A stretch of 64,000 nt of DNA from Eutreptiella sp. 'Long Island Sound 2002'. Lineage: Eukaryota > Euglenozoa > Euglenophyceae > Eutreptiales > Eutreptiaceae. The notes under the pieces were generated by a model. It ran no database searches. It saw nothing but the letters and a program-made list of their open reading frames with translations, and was not told where the DNA came from. Below are positions 30,670 through 41,113 of the stretch, one piece after another (position 1 is the first letter of the stretch; every line of letters starts with the position of its first letter). The stretch is from NCBI GenBank assembly GCA_964036045.1, contig OZ038381.1, positions 115,155,790 to 115,219,789 on the forward strand, in the 5' to 3' direction. The position numbers and the translations under genes are program-made.

Positions 30670-31158
30670 CCTACCTCACCCAACGGTGGACAAGTGTGCA
30701 CATGGAGAGCAGTACTGCACAAGACCCTAACAACGCTCGCCGTATTATACGGGTCTTAACGTTGAAAAAAAGTCAGTTCTAGTAAAACCCCATCAGGCAA
30801 GCAAGCTTAAGGACTCCGTCCGTTCTCTTATAGAGCGTAGGGCGGAGCCTTCGGCAACCTAAACAAGGTTTGCCACGCGCATTTCGTGTGGCCAATTTCC
30901 CTTTAATGCATCGTGCACGTGCCCACACTCTATAACCCTACATTTTCGCGAGTGCACAACCGTGCACTGTGCATAACCAAATAAACTCTACCAAGAGGTG
31001 GCCCTCTTGGGCTTACCTACCTTACTCACGGGCTTCCGTTGGGGTCACATACACACCCAATACTTTTTGGACGACCCGCCGGCGCATAAGAACAACCCCT
31101 TGATGCAAAGCTTCGCCCTGGTGTCTCTCACACACACCAAAACCCTCCCACGCCCGAT
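30670..31158. other. Unassigned stretch
   Basis: No supported gene. It contains several GTGCAC and TGCAC words but no clear array. Confidence 0.25.
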
Positions 31159-31298
31159 ATGCAGCAGCAGCATGAAGTGCCCGAAGGGATTGTTCCAGGG
31201 GGGGAGGGGGCCACATTGATTGTCATGAGGGAGGCCGGACTTCCAAAGCTTCGGTATGGAGTGCAAGTCAAAGCTCTTTGGCGGGATTTGAGGACATT
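31159..31298 (+). pseudogene. Coding-like fragment left of element 4
   Basis: QQQHEVPEGIVPGGEGATLIVMREAGLPKLRYG...ALWRDLRTF runs straight into the element 4 end at 31299. The right flank (35739 onwards) encodes VVSSTKLCQDARATLQTWIE..., which would extend it if one base of the junction is allowed for. Product unknown. Confidence 0.4.
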
Positions 31299-31544
31299 TG
31301 TACCCTTCGTGAACCGGCCGTTTGAATCCGAGATTCACGATACCGTGAATTTCACCCAATTTTGCTGTGTTTTGCTCGTAACTTGGTGCTATCGTGTGCT
31401 TTTGTCATGCTATCTTCGCCCAAAGTAAGATCCAACAAATGTGTGCAATTTACAGTTTTGAAGTAGCCGCATGGTTCAACACATTTGGTGAGATTGGCGT
31501 GAATGTGAAATTCGCGCATGAATTCACGCTAGATTCACAGATTC

Positions 31545-31620
31545 ACGAGAATGTGAAATTCGCACGAATTTCGTACGAATTCGTACGAATTTCGTGCGAA
31601 TTTCGTGCGAATTCGTACCA
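31545..31620. repeat. TTCGTACGAA palindrome array (element 4, left)
   Basis: Overlapping GAATTTCGTACGAATTCGTACGAA-like words; TTCGTGCGAA variants also occur. Confidence 0.8.
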
Positions 31621-31997
31621 ATCGGCCCCAATTTTGTCTTGTCACTGCTATTTGTTGCACACATTGGATATTGAACAATTTGTTTTGTAGATCAAATCAA
31701 AACATTACACATTACATTTCTTAATCTTTGTTGCGTTGCTCACAAATTTGTTGGGAAGGGCATAGGTTATAGGTGATAGTGGATGCAGTGGTGGGGGGTC
31801 CATTGGGGTCGAACCATTGTTGCCTTGCTCACACAGTTGTTGGGAAGGGCAAAGGTGATAGTTGCTAGTAGATGCATGAGGGTGGGGTGGGGGGGTCCAT
31901 TGGGTCAAACCATAGGAGCGTAATCAACCACGTCTAGGGTTGGGAGGGGGGGGGCGGGGGCAAGGAGACCCCCCACTTACAGCCCCTGAGTGTCTGC

Positions 31998-32300
31998 GTG
32001 TGGGGTTATGAGGGTGTCTTGCTTGTTGCAGTGCGGTTAAGGTTAGGGAAGGTATCCTTTTTCTCTTCACAGGTTTTGTGTATTGAGTCGCTTCCCAATG
32101 GTGTTGCCTGGCTTCTCACCACAGTCAGCCGCATCGCGTCGCGGCACGGCCTGGCTCTGCAGGATCCAGCACGAGCATTCTGTAGAAGGGGTGATTGGGA
32201 GCACAGATTGTGGGGTATTGAGAGGCCTCTTCTTGTGCACTTTCCAATGTTGAACAGGGACGGCATTGCTATTTCAGGATTGCGTACAGATGGGGTCTAG
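31998..32300 (+). other. Open stretch inside element 4, unrecognised
   Basis: About 100 residues are open (LCIESLPNGVAWLLTTVSRIASRHG...) after a TTCACAG acceptor-like site (32071). No domain recognised and no matching donor. It may be a spurious frame. Confidence 0.15.
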
Positions 32301-32375
32301 CCTGTGCTGATATGAAAGCAAACACGTATGTTTGTGTTTGTGTTTGGGTTTGTGTGTTTGTGTAGGGGTTTGTAT

Positions 32376-32377
<2 letters not shown>

Positions 32378-32441
<64 letters not shown>
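32378..32441. repeat. (TG)n microsatellite
   Basis: About 31 perfect TG repeats. Further shorter TG tracts follow at 32500-32580 and, as AC, at 33930-33990. Confidence 0.95.
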
Positions 32442-32443
<2 letters not shown>

Positions 32444-32603
32444 CGGGGGGGCAGGTATCGGGAAATGTGTGTGCTTGGTTCTTTGGTCACCTCACGCCGT
32501 GTGTGTGTATGTGTGTATGTGTGTGTGTGTGTGTGTATGTGTGTGTGTGTGTGTGTCTGTGCGGTGTGTGTGTGTGTGTACATTGCTGCACTTTATGTGT
32601 GTG

Positions 32604-32870
32604 TGGGTGCCGGGGGGGCAGGTATACGGAAATGTGTGTGGGTGTGGGGACTCCGGTACATGCATAGGTGGTGTTGGTGTGGCTCTTCTGCCAGTGTCCT
32701 GCAAAAATGGTGCGAGATTCGTACGAAGTTCGCACGAAATTCGTGCGAATTTCGTACGAATTTCGTACGAATTTCGTCCCTCAATACGTACCGTGAATGT
32801 GGTTGTTACGAATTTCGTACGAATTTCGTACGAAATTCGTACGAAGTTCAAACAATTTGCATGAATTTGT
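32604..32870 (+). repeat. Inverted repeat arm within element 4 (left)
   Basis: TG-rich DNA, the word TGCATAGGTGGTGTTGG and a TTCGTACGAA palindrome array (32712-32850) recur as complement at 33600-33930, about 730 bases apart. The two arms could fold into a large hairpin. Confidence 0.75.
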
Positions 32871-32999
32871 GTCATTTTTGTGTGTGTGTGGGTGTGCCTG
32901 GTCGGAGGGGTTGTTGTTTGTGTGGGCGTGGGTGCATGGTGTGTGCGTGCCTGGGTGATATGTGCATGCATTGGTGGTTCTTGGGTTCCTGGGTGGTTT

Positions 33000-33560
33000 T
33001 GTTGAATCATGTGGGACAATACTTTTGTGTTGTTTGTAGTTTGTGACTGTCTGTCGTTTGTGTTTGTTGCTGCTGAATGTCATTATGTGTGTTTAATGCC
33101 TGCTTTTGACTGCGTTGGTATCGCTGTTTTGCTTGCTGCTTGTTGTGCTTCGTCTGTCTGCTGCTCCTCACTGGTGACTGTTGCTGATGACCTGACTGTG
33201 TTGTTCTTCTGTGTTGTTGTTGTGTTGCTGTGTTGTGTGCTATGAGTGGGTGTGGATGGTTGGATGGGTGGCTGCCTGTTGTTGAATCATGTGGGACAAT
33301 ACTTTTGTGCTGTTTGTAGTTTGTGACTGTCTGTCGTTTGTGTTTGTTGCTGCTGATTGTCATGATGTGTGTGTAATGCCTGCTTTTCGGCTGTGTTGGT
33401 ACCGTTGTTTTGCTTGCTGCTTGTTGTGCTTCGTCTGTCTGCTGCTCCTCATTGGTGACCGTTGCTGATGACCTGACTGTGTTGTTCTTCTGTGTTGTTG
33501 TTGTGTTGCTGTGCTGTGTGATATGGGGTGATTGTGTTGTTCTTCTGTGTTGTTGTTGTG
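33000..33560. repeat. 281 bp tandem duplication
   Basis: GTTGAATCATGTGGGACAAT starts near 33001 and again near 33282. The following TTTGTAGTTTGTGACTGTC and GTTGTTCTTCTGTGTTG blocks are also doubled. A partial third copy of the last 50 bases follows. Confidence 0.85.
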
Positions 33561-33599
33561 TTGCTGTGCTGTGTGCTATGGGCTGAGTGTGTTTGTTCT

Positions 33600-33930
33600 G
33601 CATAAAAATGATACAAATTCATGCAAATTGGTCGAAATTCGTACGAAATTCGTGCGAAATTCGTGCAAATTTCGCACGAATTTCGTAACAACCACATTCA
33701 CGGTACACTTTGGGGACGAATTTCGTACGAAATTCGCACGAAATTCGTACGAAATTCGCACAAATTTCGTACGAATTTCGCACGAATTTCGTACGAATTT
33801 TGCACAATTTTCGTGCGAATTTCGTACCATTTTTGCAGGACCTTGGCAGAAGAGCCACACCAACACCACCTATGCAATAACGAAGTCCCCACACCCACAC
33901 ACATTTCCCTGTACCTGCCCCCCCCCCCCG
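33600..33930 (-). repeat. Inverted repeat arm within element 4 (right)
   Basis: Complement of 32604-32870. Contains the densest TTCGTACGAA / TTCGTGCGAA array in the window (33633-33835). Confidence 0.75.
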
Positions 33931-33934
33931 GCAC

Positions 33935-33969
<35 letters not shown>

Positions 33970-33984
33970 CAGACACACACACAC

Positions 33985-34298
33985 ACCCATGCACAAACAC
34001 ACACATACCCTCAATGAAAGCAAACAGCCCCCCATGCACTCGACCCACACCCACACACTGCCCGCTCACACACCCTCATACGTACCTGGACAGTGGATGT
34101 GCCACGGTTAGATGTTTAGGGGGGGGGGTTCTGTGTGTGTGTGTGTGTATGTGTGTCTGCCTGTGTGTGTGGATGGGTTTCTGCGGATGTGTGTGTGGGT
34201 GTGGGTGGGTGGGTCGTTGTGTCCATGTGTAGTTGGGTGTCCGGTTGTGTGTGTTTGTGTGTATGCGCGTGTTGGTGTGAGGTGCAGGAAGGGTGTGT

Positions 34299-34330
<32 letters not shown>

Positions 34331-35300
34331 ATGGCTTGTGCGTATATCTGGTTTGGTGCTCCTCACATCCTCACCCGCCCCACACACACAGGCGCACGCC
34401 CACACCCATAACCAAAAAGACAGTCATACACCCCCCCCCCACACAGAGACACACACACACCCATGCACAAACACACACATACCCTCAATGAAAGCAAACA
34501 GCCCCCCACTTGACCCATACCCACACACTGCCCGCCCACACACCCTCATACGTACCTGGACAGTGGATGTGTCACGGTTAAATGTTTAGGGGGGTGATTC
34601 TGTGTGTGTGTGTATGCGTATGGTTTGTGCGGATGCGTGTATGTGGGTCGGTGTGTCCATGTGTAGTTGGGTGTGTGGTTTTGTGTGTTTGTGTGTGCGC
34701 GCGTGTTGGTGTGAGGTGCGGGAAGGGTGTGCGTGTGTGTGTAAGGCTTGTGCGTATATGTGCATGGTTTGGTGCTCCTCACATCCTCACAGACAGTCGT
34801 ACATGTACCCCGCCCCCCACACACACACACCCACATGCCATTAGTGGAATCAAACCGCCCTGCCACCCCACCCACACCCACACACGGCCCAGCCACACAT
34901 ACGCACACACACCTGCATAGTGGATGTATCGTGGTTAGGTGTGTGGGGCGGGATCATTGTGGGTGTGTCTATGTGTGTGTGTGTGTGTGTGTTGATTGGT
35001 TTGTGCGCGTGGGTGCGTGTTTGTGTGTGGGTGTGTATCCATGGGTCCGTGGTTGTGTGTGTGGGTGTGTGGGTGTTGGTGTGAGGTTTGGGACGGGTTT
35101 GTGTGCGTATGTGGTTGGGTGGCCCCCACATCCTCACACACACCAACACACAGACGCACGCCCGCACGTAGAAACAAACAGGAAGTCACGCATCCACCCA
35201 CATGCAAACCCAACCATACAACCATACACAAACCCACACAAACCCACACACCCCACACAAAGGCACACCCACACACATGTGCACATGTTGCCTGTAGCCA
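33985..35300. repeat. Higher-order CA/TG tandem repeat, three degenerate units
   Basis: A module of CA-rich DNA, the words CACACTGCCCGC, CGTACCTGGACAGTGGATGTG and CACGGTTA(G/A)ATGTTTAG, then TG-rich DNA occurs near 33985, 34460 and (diverged) 34850. All long open frames here are Cys-Val or Thr-His runs from the repeat. Confidence 0.75.
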
Positions 35301-35375
35301 GGGTGCCTGCAGGGGTGTTTGGGGGGGAGGTACCCCGGGTGTTAGGACAAATGAGGGGGTGCATGCACAAGGGTG

Positions 35376-35480
35376 AAATTGGTATGAATTCACGTAAATT
35401 CACGTGAAATTCGTACGAAATTCGTACGAAATTCGTGCGAATTGGTGCGAATTTCGTACGAATTCGCGTGAATTCACGGC
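35376..35480. repeat. TTCGTACGAA palindrome array (element 4, right)
   Basis: ATTCGTACGAAATTCGTACGAA-like words flanked by AATTCACGTGAATT words. Repeated inverted at 42230-42335. Confidence 0.8.
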
Positions 35481-35738
35481 CGCGAATCGGCTACAGGCTT
35501 GCCGGGTTTCGGCACCTCTCATTTTGGGCACGGTTCGGACATGATGGATGCTTTTGGGGCGATACCTTCATTGGATGATGCGTAACGAAGCTAGGGGAGG
35601 AATTTTGGCCCCTCAAATCTCTCGGAATGAACCAATAATATGGCATTTCCCCCCCAAAAACCTCAAAATTTGGGTAAATTCACATGAAATTCACGCAATT
35701 TTTCAAACGGCCACTTAACGGCCGTTCACGAAGGGTAC

Positions 35739-35981
35739 ATTGTTGTCTCATCCACGAAACTGTGTCAAGATGCTCGGGCCACACTCCAAACATGGATTGA
35801 AGCGCCCAAAAAGCCTTTGCGCCCTGAGGTAAAGGCAGCCAACCTGATCACAACAGAAAAAAACCGATTCACTCGCAAGATAGCGACATGGAACAGTATG
35901 ATAACACAAGAGATGTGGAAAGAAACTATTGAAGATAGCACCGTGCACACGTTGAGAGCAATCCTTCCCTCCAAGCCCTAG
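35739..35981 (+). pseudogene. Coding-like fragment right of element 4
   Basis: The frame SSTKLCQDARATLQTWIEAPKKPLRPEVK...WKETIEDSTVHTLRAILPSKP ends in TAG at 35979-35981. It probably continues the fragment at 31159-31298 across element 4. An inverted copy lies at 41737-41975. Product unknown. Confidence 0.4.
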
Positions 35982-36604
35982 TAGGGAAACGTTCGAGGCA
36001 GGGTGAGCACTGCCGTGCTCGGCCGCTACCGGGCTTGCTGCTCCTAACACCTACACACGCTACTTGGCGTTGCTAAGTCAATGGTCCCTCAGGCCCTATT
36101 GGCCCTCTTGTGAGGTGGCAAGAGAACACGGCGCTAGTAAGTGGCCCTGGCCTAGCAGGGACACCACTACGTGTGCTGCCATTGGAGTATGTAGTGTAGT
36201 GGGGTCTCCTGCCCCACTTTTCCGTATGGCTAGGTGCGTGGGTTAGCTTTTGGCCACTCAGCAAAAAAGGGCGTTCTGTATGCCGTTAGCACACTTGGCC
36301 ACCCCTCGTCTTCAAGAGGTAGGGCTTTTGCCGTTCCCCCATTGGACAGTCGCCAGCACAGGAATTGGGCGCCATAGGAGTGGCCATAGTAGCTGACTAG
36401 GACGTTCGGTCCGGCATCAGTGAAGGCAGTTCGCTGCAGTCACACCCGGGGAGTGAAGAGAGACACATACACCACAAACGTAGCACAGTTAGGGCTATGG
36501 TATATTCCCTTGGCATGGGTATAGCAGAGTAGAACCCTACGGGTATGGATTAGTTAGGGATCCTAACTGTGGGCACACTTGTCCCCAAGGAGGGTTAACA
36601 AACC
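35982..36604. other. Spacer within inverted repeat 1
   Basis: No gene supported. Mirrored at 41115-41735. Confidence 0.3.
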
Positions 36605-37096
36605 TTGTCCTATGTCACCTTGCTTGCCTTTTCGCCCTGGTATAGGAAGCCACTGTTCATCGCTGGCACCCCAAAGGTTATCACACCAGGGCACATCCTC
36701 ATGCAACAGGTGGTCAACAAGGCACTCACTCGCCAGGTGGCTGCAACCATGATAAGCGGCCATCTGGCACACGCTAGTAACCGTGCCCTAGACCTTGCCC
36801 TCGAAGTGGCCTACAAGAGGGGGGAGGAGCTGGAGGCGGTGAGGGGGGATCTGGAGGAGCCAACGAGGGGAGGCAGAAGGCCGAGGTCGAGGCAGCACAG
36901 CCGAGGGTTGATCGAGGTGGAGATCGAGGTGGAGATCGAGGTGGAGGCGTTGCGGAGGACGAGGGATGACCTCCAGCAGGGCGTGGGGGTGGCTAAGGCG
37001 CAGGTGCTCAGCCTCACATTCACCCTCAGTACCACCTTCACCGCCCAACAAGCAGGGGTGCAAAGTCAGAGTAGCAGCAGGACTGGGAGTGAATGA
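36605..37096 (+). CDS. U-element coiled-coil protein (left-arm copy)
   Basis: 163 residues, opening TLLAFSPWYRKPLFIAGTPKVI with a long helical second half (ALDLALEVAYKRGEELEAVRGDLEE, then IEVEIEVEIEVEALRRTRDDLQ), very likely a coiled coil, and a Ser/Gln tail. The first codon is not an ATG, so an upstream exon is likely. The same protein is encoded at 40622-41113 and 47063-47554 on the minus strand, with a few substitutions. It sits directly before the TET/JBP-like gene in all copies, as in element 2. Confidence 0.5.
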   Translation: MSYVTLLAFSPWYRKPLFIAGTPKVITPGHILMQQVVNKALTRQVAATMISGHLAHASNRALDLALEVAYKRGEELEAVRGDLEEPTRGGRRPRSRQHSRGLIEVEIEVEIEVEALRRTRDDLQQGVGVAKAQVLSLTFTLSTTFTAQQAGVQSQSSSRTGSE

Positions 37097-37105
37097 CTCC
37101 TTGGT

Positions 37106-37608
37106 TTGCTGAGGGGCTTGCCTAAGGGCATTTTTCGGGGGGAGGAGCGATATGGGGCCCAAGTGGACATGTGCCACTTGGGCCTCGTGGGAAGCGGAAA
37201 CCCCAACCCCTCCAATTTTAGGTTGACCAGGGTGGTTGCTGCTACCTTGAGGCCTCCCCTCACCCCCTTGGTTGCGGGGCTCAATGAGTATTGCACTCGC
37301 AATGCACCAACCTGGTTCACATGGTGTAGCATGCAAATTGTTCACCCCCAAGGGACGGACTCGAGACCATGGGCCTTCACGCCCATTTGTGTGATCGGGG
37401 GCCCATGGCGCCGATTGTGTGTCTGGGGTCTTTCAGGGGAGGAGATTTCTGGACGGAGAGTGGTGGCCTGCCGAATCCCTCCTTGAGGGACAAAAAGCGG
37501 CACACCAGTGTGTGCAAGGGTAGTGAGGTGGGGGGTTGGGCATGCAAGGCCACGCCAGAAACCCCGCTGTTGTTCAGCACCCGGGCACTACACGCTCCAT
37601 TGCCATAG
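37106..37608 (+). pseudogene. U-element TET/JBP-like protein, 3'-truncated copy
   Basis: Same protein as 40001-40612 with one frame change near 37360. The last part is missing: a 155-base deletion at 37608 removes the conserved W-x-G-E-R segment and everything after it. Confidence 0.5.
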
Positions 37609-37610
37609 TT

Positions 37611-37745
37611 GTCGCGATAGTTATCGCGGTCTAAGTGCGTGCTCTAACTAGTTATCGCGCTGGGTTATCGCGCTCTAACCGACTTATCGCGGGTGTTATC
37701 GCGCGAAAAACAATTATCGTGTTATCGCATGGGTTATCACGCGTG
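37611..37745. repeat. TTATCGCG palindrome array (U, left arm)
   Basis: Repeated GTTATCGCG and CGCGATAAC words with CTAACTAGTTA. Lies between the TET/JBP-like gene and the transposase start. Confidence 0.85.
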
Positions 37746-37936
37746 TTTTTTGGGCCCCTGCGTCAAAACCATCCCTCATTTCCCACCCAGGACCTCTGAT
37801 TGTTCATGGATACTGCTTTTAATGAGGTCCCGAGGGCTCTGAATTCATCTAACCTGCGGCGGTACACTGAGTTGCAATGTCCCAAGGCCTGGCGGCGGCG
37901 GTTGAAGGCTGTTCAGAGGCTGGTTTGAGTTCTCTC

Positions 37937-39633
37937 TGCTCTTTTCAGTTAGAGCAGAGTTAGAGCAGAGTTAGAGCACCTTGCTCTAACTAGTTAGAGC
38001 ACTAGTTATCGCGCGATAACTCAGTTATCGCGCAGTTCTCGCAGGTAGTTGTCGCGCACCCCTCCTCCATCCCTCACTAGGACAAACAAGGCAAAATAGT
38101 TGGCACAAAGCATTTTTGGGCTTTGTTCACACAAACTCCTCGATCTGCGAGGCCTTGGCTGCCTCCGGTCCCAAAAGCCCTTGCCCCATGGCGTTCATGG
38201 ACATACAATGGTGCATGTGGCGGAGGAACATACTTGGCGTCACCACGGCCCAACCCTTGAAACAATATTTGAGCCTCCTCTTGTAAGGCCCATGCCTATA
38301 CTCTGTGGGAATGAAGGAAAACTGAAAAATATTCCTCCACTTCTCAGCAAAACCAGGAGAACCTGCCAAGCACCAATGGATCCACCTAGTGGGGAACCAA
38401 CTTGAGTCTCCCCAAGCTTTCGAAAACTTTGTGGTCAACGCACGGTGGCGTTCCACTTGGGTTAGAGTGTATGTCTCCCTCACCCTCCAAAGCTGATACA
38501 AACCCTCAATGCGTTTCACCATGACATGCACAACAACCTATAATGGAGGTCCACCAGGGGTCCTCACGGAGGGGACATGCTCTTTGAGGCAATCCACAAA
38601 CTGCATTTGGAAGGGGGCGGAGGTGAGGAACACTTTGGTGCTCGTACGATCAAAATCTTTTTCCTTAGCCCTTGAGGCCGAGGGGAGACGTTACCTCAGA
38701 GGAATGCCTAAGGTAAAATCCTTGAGGGCTTGTGTGAAGGCCTACAAAGCTGCAAGAGCTTGGGCTTTACCAGGGGTACCAGGGGGGGGGGGGCTGAAGG
38801 GTGGTCTCCGTGCGCTTTGCAATGCCATTCAAAATGCAGCATGCTGCGTGTTGGTAGGCCGTGTGTCAGGGGTCACACATCTCAAAAATACCCCCTATCT
38901 GGAGGTGAACTCCACCCCCATTTGCTCAACAATACCATTGGGGTCTTTGCACAACCAACACTTAGAGCCAGCCCCACCCATTGCTTGCATCCCTTTCCCA
39001 TCCCCCGTCAAAATAACAATGCAAGTCAAATATTGGTTTTGAAATAGGACAATGTCCTCCTCCGCATCCTTCACCTCTTGATTGAGGTTGGCGGAGACAT
39101 CAAGGCTTCTCAAAAAAGCCTATTCATCCCCCCCCATCCATGCAAAACCATGAGGCCCATAGCTTCACCATCAAAGCATACTTTGTCCCCCCCCCCATAC
39201 ATTGACCCCTACAGCCGCACGGTTAGAGGATGCCTTCCACAAGGGAGTCCCATCCACTGAAATGACAACAATGGCAACGCCACTGGGGGGGGGAGGGGGG
39301 TCCCAATAACTCGGGCCACAGATATTGCATTATGCACAATTGACTGCAAAGGCACATGGGCAGCTGCCCTATTGCCTTGGGGAAAGTAGGGCATGATCCA
39401 TGCATTGCCGAACGGTCCTTAGGTCCCGTTGGGTACAACAGCGAGGCATTCGCACAAGGGCCCGCTGGGAAAGATGCATGCTGCATGCCATGCGTAGCAT
39501 GCTCAAGACCTCATGCTCGTGAGCTGTGAATGCAAAATGGCCACCAAGTGGGGTACAGAGGGCTGTGCAAGACCAACCACTTAAACAAACTGCCGCCTTG
39601 GTGTTGGTACCACACAAAATGTTAGGATCCCCC
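37937..39633. repeat. Central segment of inverted repeat 1 (also direct repeat of 44376-46080)
   Basis: Non-palindromic centre between the two arms. From 37937 to about 41153 the sequence is also a direct repeat of 44376-47594 (offset about 6440). The switch from inverted to direct homology falls exactly at 37936/37937, which marks a rearrangement junction. Confidence 0.85.
37941..38055. repeat. CTAACTAGTTAG / TTATCGCGCGATAA palindrome module (U 3' side)
   Basis: TTAGAGCAGAG triplicate, CTCTAACTAGTTAGAG and GTTATCGCGCGATAAC, between the transposase 3' end and the element end. Same module at 44380-44495 and 48585-48700. Confidence 0.85.
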
Positions 39634-39764
39634 GAGAGAACTCAAACCAGCCTCTGAACAGCCTTCAACCGCCGCCGCCAGGCCTTGGGACATTGCAACT
39701 CAGTGTACCGCCGCAGGTTAGATGAATTCAGAGCCCTCGGGACCTCATTAAAAGCAGTATCCAT
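38127..39764 (-). pseudogene. U-family transposase (copy 1)
   Basis: The ATG at 39764 opens MDTAFNEVPRALNSSNLRRY. Stops and frame changes follow throughout. Recognisable blocks in order are TKAAVCLSGWSC, HLSQRALVRMPRCC, a strand VAIVVISVDGTPLWKASSNRA (aligned with VVIFSDA of element 2; candidate catalytic Asp), a Cys-rich region, RHRALTTKFSKAWGDSSW, and FSFIPTEYRHGPYKRRLKYCFKGW, ending QIEEFV and a stop at 38127. The C-terminal 134 residues (38127-38531) are still open. Family unnamed. Inferred to be the mobilising enzyme of the U elements. Confidence 0.5.
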
Positions 39765-39821
39765 GAACAATCAGAGGTCCTGGGTGGGAAATGAGGGATG
39801 GTTTTGACGCAGGGGCCCAAA

Positions 39822-39960
39822 AAACACGCGTGATAACCCATGCGATAACACAATAATTGTTTTTCGCGCGATAACACCCGCGATAAGTCGGTTAGAGCGC
39901 GATAACCCAGCGCGATAACTAGTTAGAGCACGCACTTAGACCGCGATAACTATCGCGACA
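39822..39960. repeat. TTATCGCG palindrome array (U copy 1)
   Basis: Eight or so GATAAC/GTTATCGCG words and CTAGTTAGAG, between the TET/JBP-like gene and the transposase start on the minus strand. Position matches array 3 of element 2. Confidence 0.85.
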
Positions 39961-40000
39961 ACTAGTTAGAGTAGAGGTTGGTGCACACTAAGTGCAGCGG

Positions 40001-40612
40001 TTAGAACACATTGGGCAGCCTAAAACAAAGGTCCACAAGCTGTTGCCGCCACATAGGCGTGCAATGCAGCAAACCCCCTGCACTATAAGAAATCACACTG
40101 CATCGCTCGCCCTCCCATGGCAATGGAGCGTGTAGTGCCCGGGTGCTGAACAACAGCGGGGTTTCTGGCGTGGCCTTGCATGCCCAACCCCCCACCTCAC
40201 TACCCTTGCACACACTGGTGTGCCGCTTTTTGTCCCTCAAGGAGGGATTCGGCAGGCCACCACTCTCCGTCCAGAAATCTCCTCCCCTGAAAGACCCCAG
40301 ACACACAATCGGCGCCATGGGCCCCCGATCACACAAATGGGCGTGAAGGCCCATGGTCTCAGTCCCTTGGGGGTGAACAATTTGCATGCTACACCATGTG
40401 AACCAGGTTGGTGCATTGCGAGTGCAATACTCATTGAGCCCCGCAACCAAGGGGGTGAGGGGAGGCCTCAAGGTAGCAGCAACCACCCTGGTCGACCTAA
40501 AATTAGAGGGGTTGGGGTTTCCGCTTCCCACGAGGCCCAAGTGGCACATGTCCACTTGGGCCCCATATCGCTCCTCCCCCCGAAAAATGCCCTTAGGCAA
40601 GCCCCTCAGCAA
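40001..40612 (-). CDS. U-element TET/JBP-like oxygenase fold (copy 1)
   Basis: 203 residues, open. WFTWCSMQIVHPQ (about residues 70-82) leads to LHAHLCDRGPMAPIVCLGS, where the family has H-x-D: here the Asp position is His (HAH). Then GGDFWTESGG, a central strand region, LHAPLPWEGERCSVISYSAGG with the distal His and Arg, and a C-terminal helix (QQLVDLCFRLPNVF). The fold pattern is that of TET/JBP 2OG-Fe(II) oxygenases, DNA 5-methylpyrimidine oxidases. The altered metal ligand makes activity uncertain. The frame opens without an obvious splice signal, so an upstream exon may be missing. Confidence 0.55.
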   Translation of the reverse strand: MLRGLPKGIFRGEERYGAQVDMCHLGLVGSGNPNPSNFRSTRVVAATLRPPLTPLVAGLNEYCTRNAPTWFTWCSMQIVHPQGTETMGLHAHLCDRGPMAPIVCLGSFRGGDFWTESGGLPNPSLRDKKRHTSVCKGSEVGGWACKATPETPLLFSTRALHAPLPWEGERCSVISYSAGGLLHCTPMWRQQLVDLCFRLPNVF

Positions 40613-40621
40613 ACCAAGGAG

Positions 40622-41113
40622 TCATTCACTCCCAGTCCTGCTGCTACTCTGACTTTGCACCCCTGCCTGTTGGGCGGTGAAGGTGGTACTGAGGGTGAAT
40701 GTGAGGCTGAGCACCTGCGCCTTAGCCACCCCCACGCCCTGCTGGAGGTCATCCCTCGTCCTCCGCAACGCCTCCACCTCGATCTCCACCTCGATCTCCA
40801 CCTCGATCAACCCTCGGCTGTGCTGCCTCGACCTCGGCCTTCTGCCTCCCCTCGTTGGCTCCTCCAGATCCCCCCGCACCGCCTCCAGCTCCTCCCCCCT
40901 CTTGTTGGCCACTTCGAGGGCAAGGTCTAGGGCAGGGTTACTAGCGTGTGCCAGATGGCCGCTTATCATGGTTGCAGCCACCTGGCGAGTGAGTGCCTTG
41001 TTGACCACCTGTTGCATGAGGATGTGCCCTGGTGTGATAACCTTTGGGGTGCCAGCGATGAACAGTGGCTTCCTATACCAGGGCGAAAAGGCAAGCAAGG
41101 TGACATAGGACAA
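40622..41113 (-). CDS. U-element coiled-coil protein (copy 1)
   Basis: 163 residues, near-identical to 36605-37096 (differences such as Arg to Pro in ASNPALDL). It lies ten bases upstream of the TET/JBP-like frame on the minus strand. Confidence 0.5.
   Translation of the reverse strand: MSYVTLLAFSPWYRKPLFIAGTPKVITPGHILMQQVVNKALTRQVAATMISGHLAHASNPALDLALEVANKRGEELEAVRGDLEEPTRGGRRPRSRQHSRGLIEVEIEVEIEVEALRRTRDDLQQGVGVAKAQVLSLTFTLSTTFTAQQAGVQSQSSSRTGSE

Larger units (their letters stand above)
31299..35738. mobile_element. Element 4: TIR element with TG arrays and TTCGTACGAA palindromes
   Basis: TGTACCCTTCGTGAAC at 31299-31314 is repeated inverted at 35723-35738, and looser inverted similarity (GGCCGTTTGA, CGTGAATTT) extends inward. 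TT on each side may be a 2 bp duplication. The interior is mostly TG/CA-rich DNA, tandem duplications and four arrays of TTCGTACGAA-type palindromes. I find no transposase or other convincing gene, so it looks non-autonomous. Its right quarter, with flank, is duplicated in inverted orientation at 41975-42905. Confidence 0.65.
34812..37936 (+). repeat. Large inverted repeat 1, left arm
   Basis: Near-identical by eye to the reverse complement of 39634-42905. It contains the right end of element 4, the flanking coding fragment, the U coiled-coil gene and most of the U TET/JBP-like gene. Relative to the right arm it lacks about 155 bases at 37608 (present as 39965-40118). Confidence 0.9.

Noticed and set aside
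32269-35407. Many open frames rich in Cys-Val or Thr-His
   Set aside because: Artefacts of TG/CA repeats; the same region is open in several frames on both strands.
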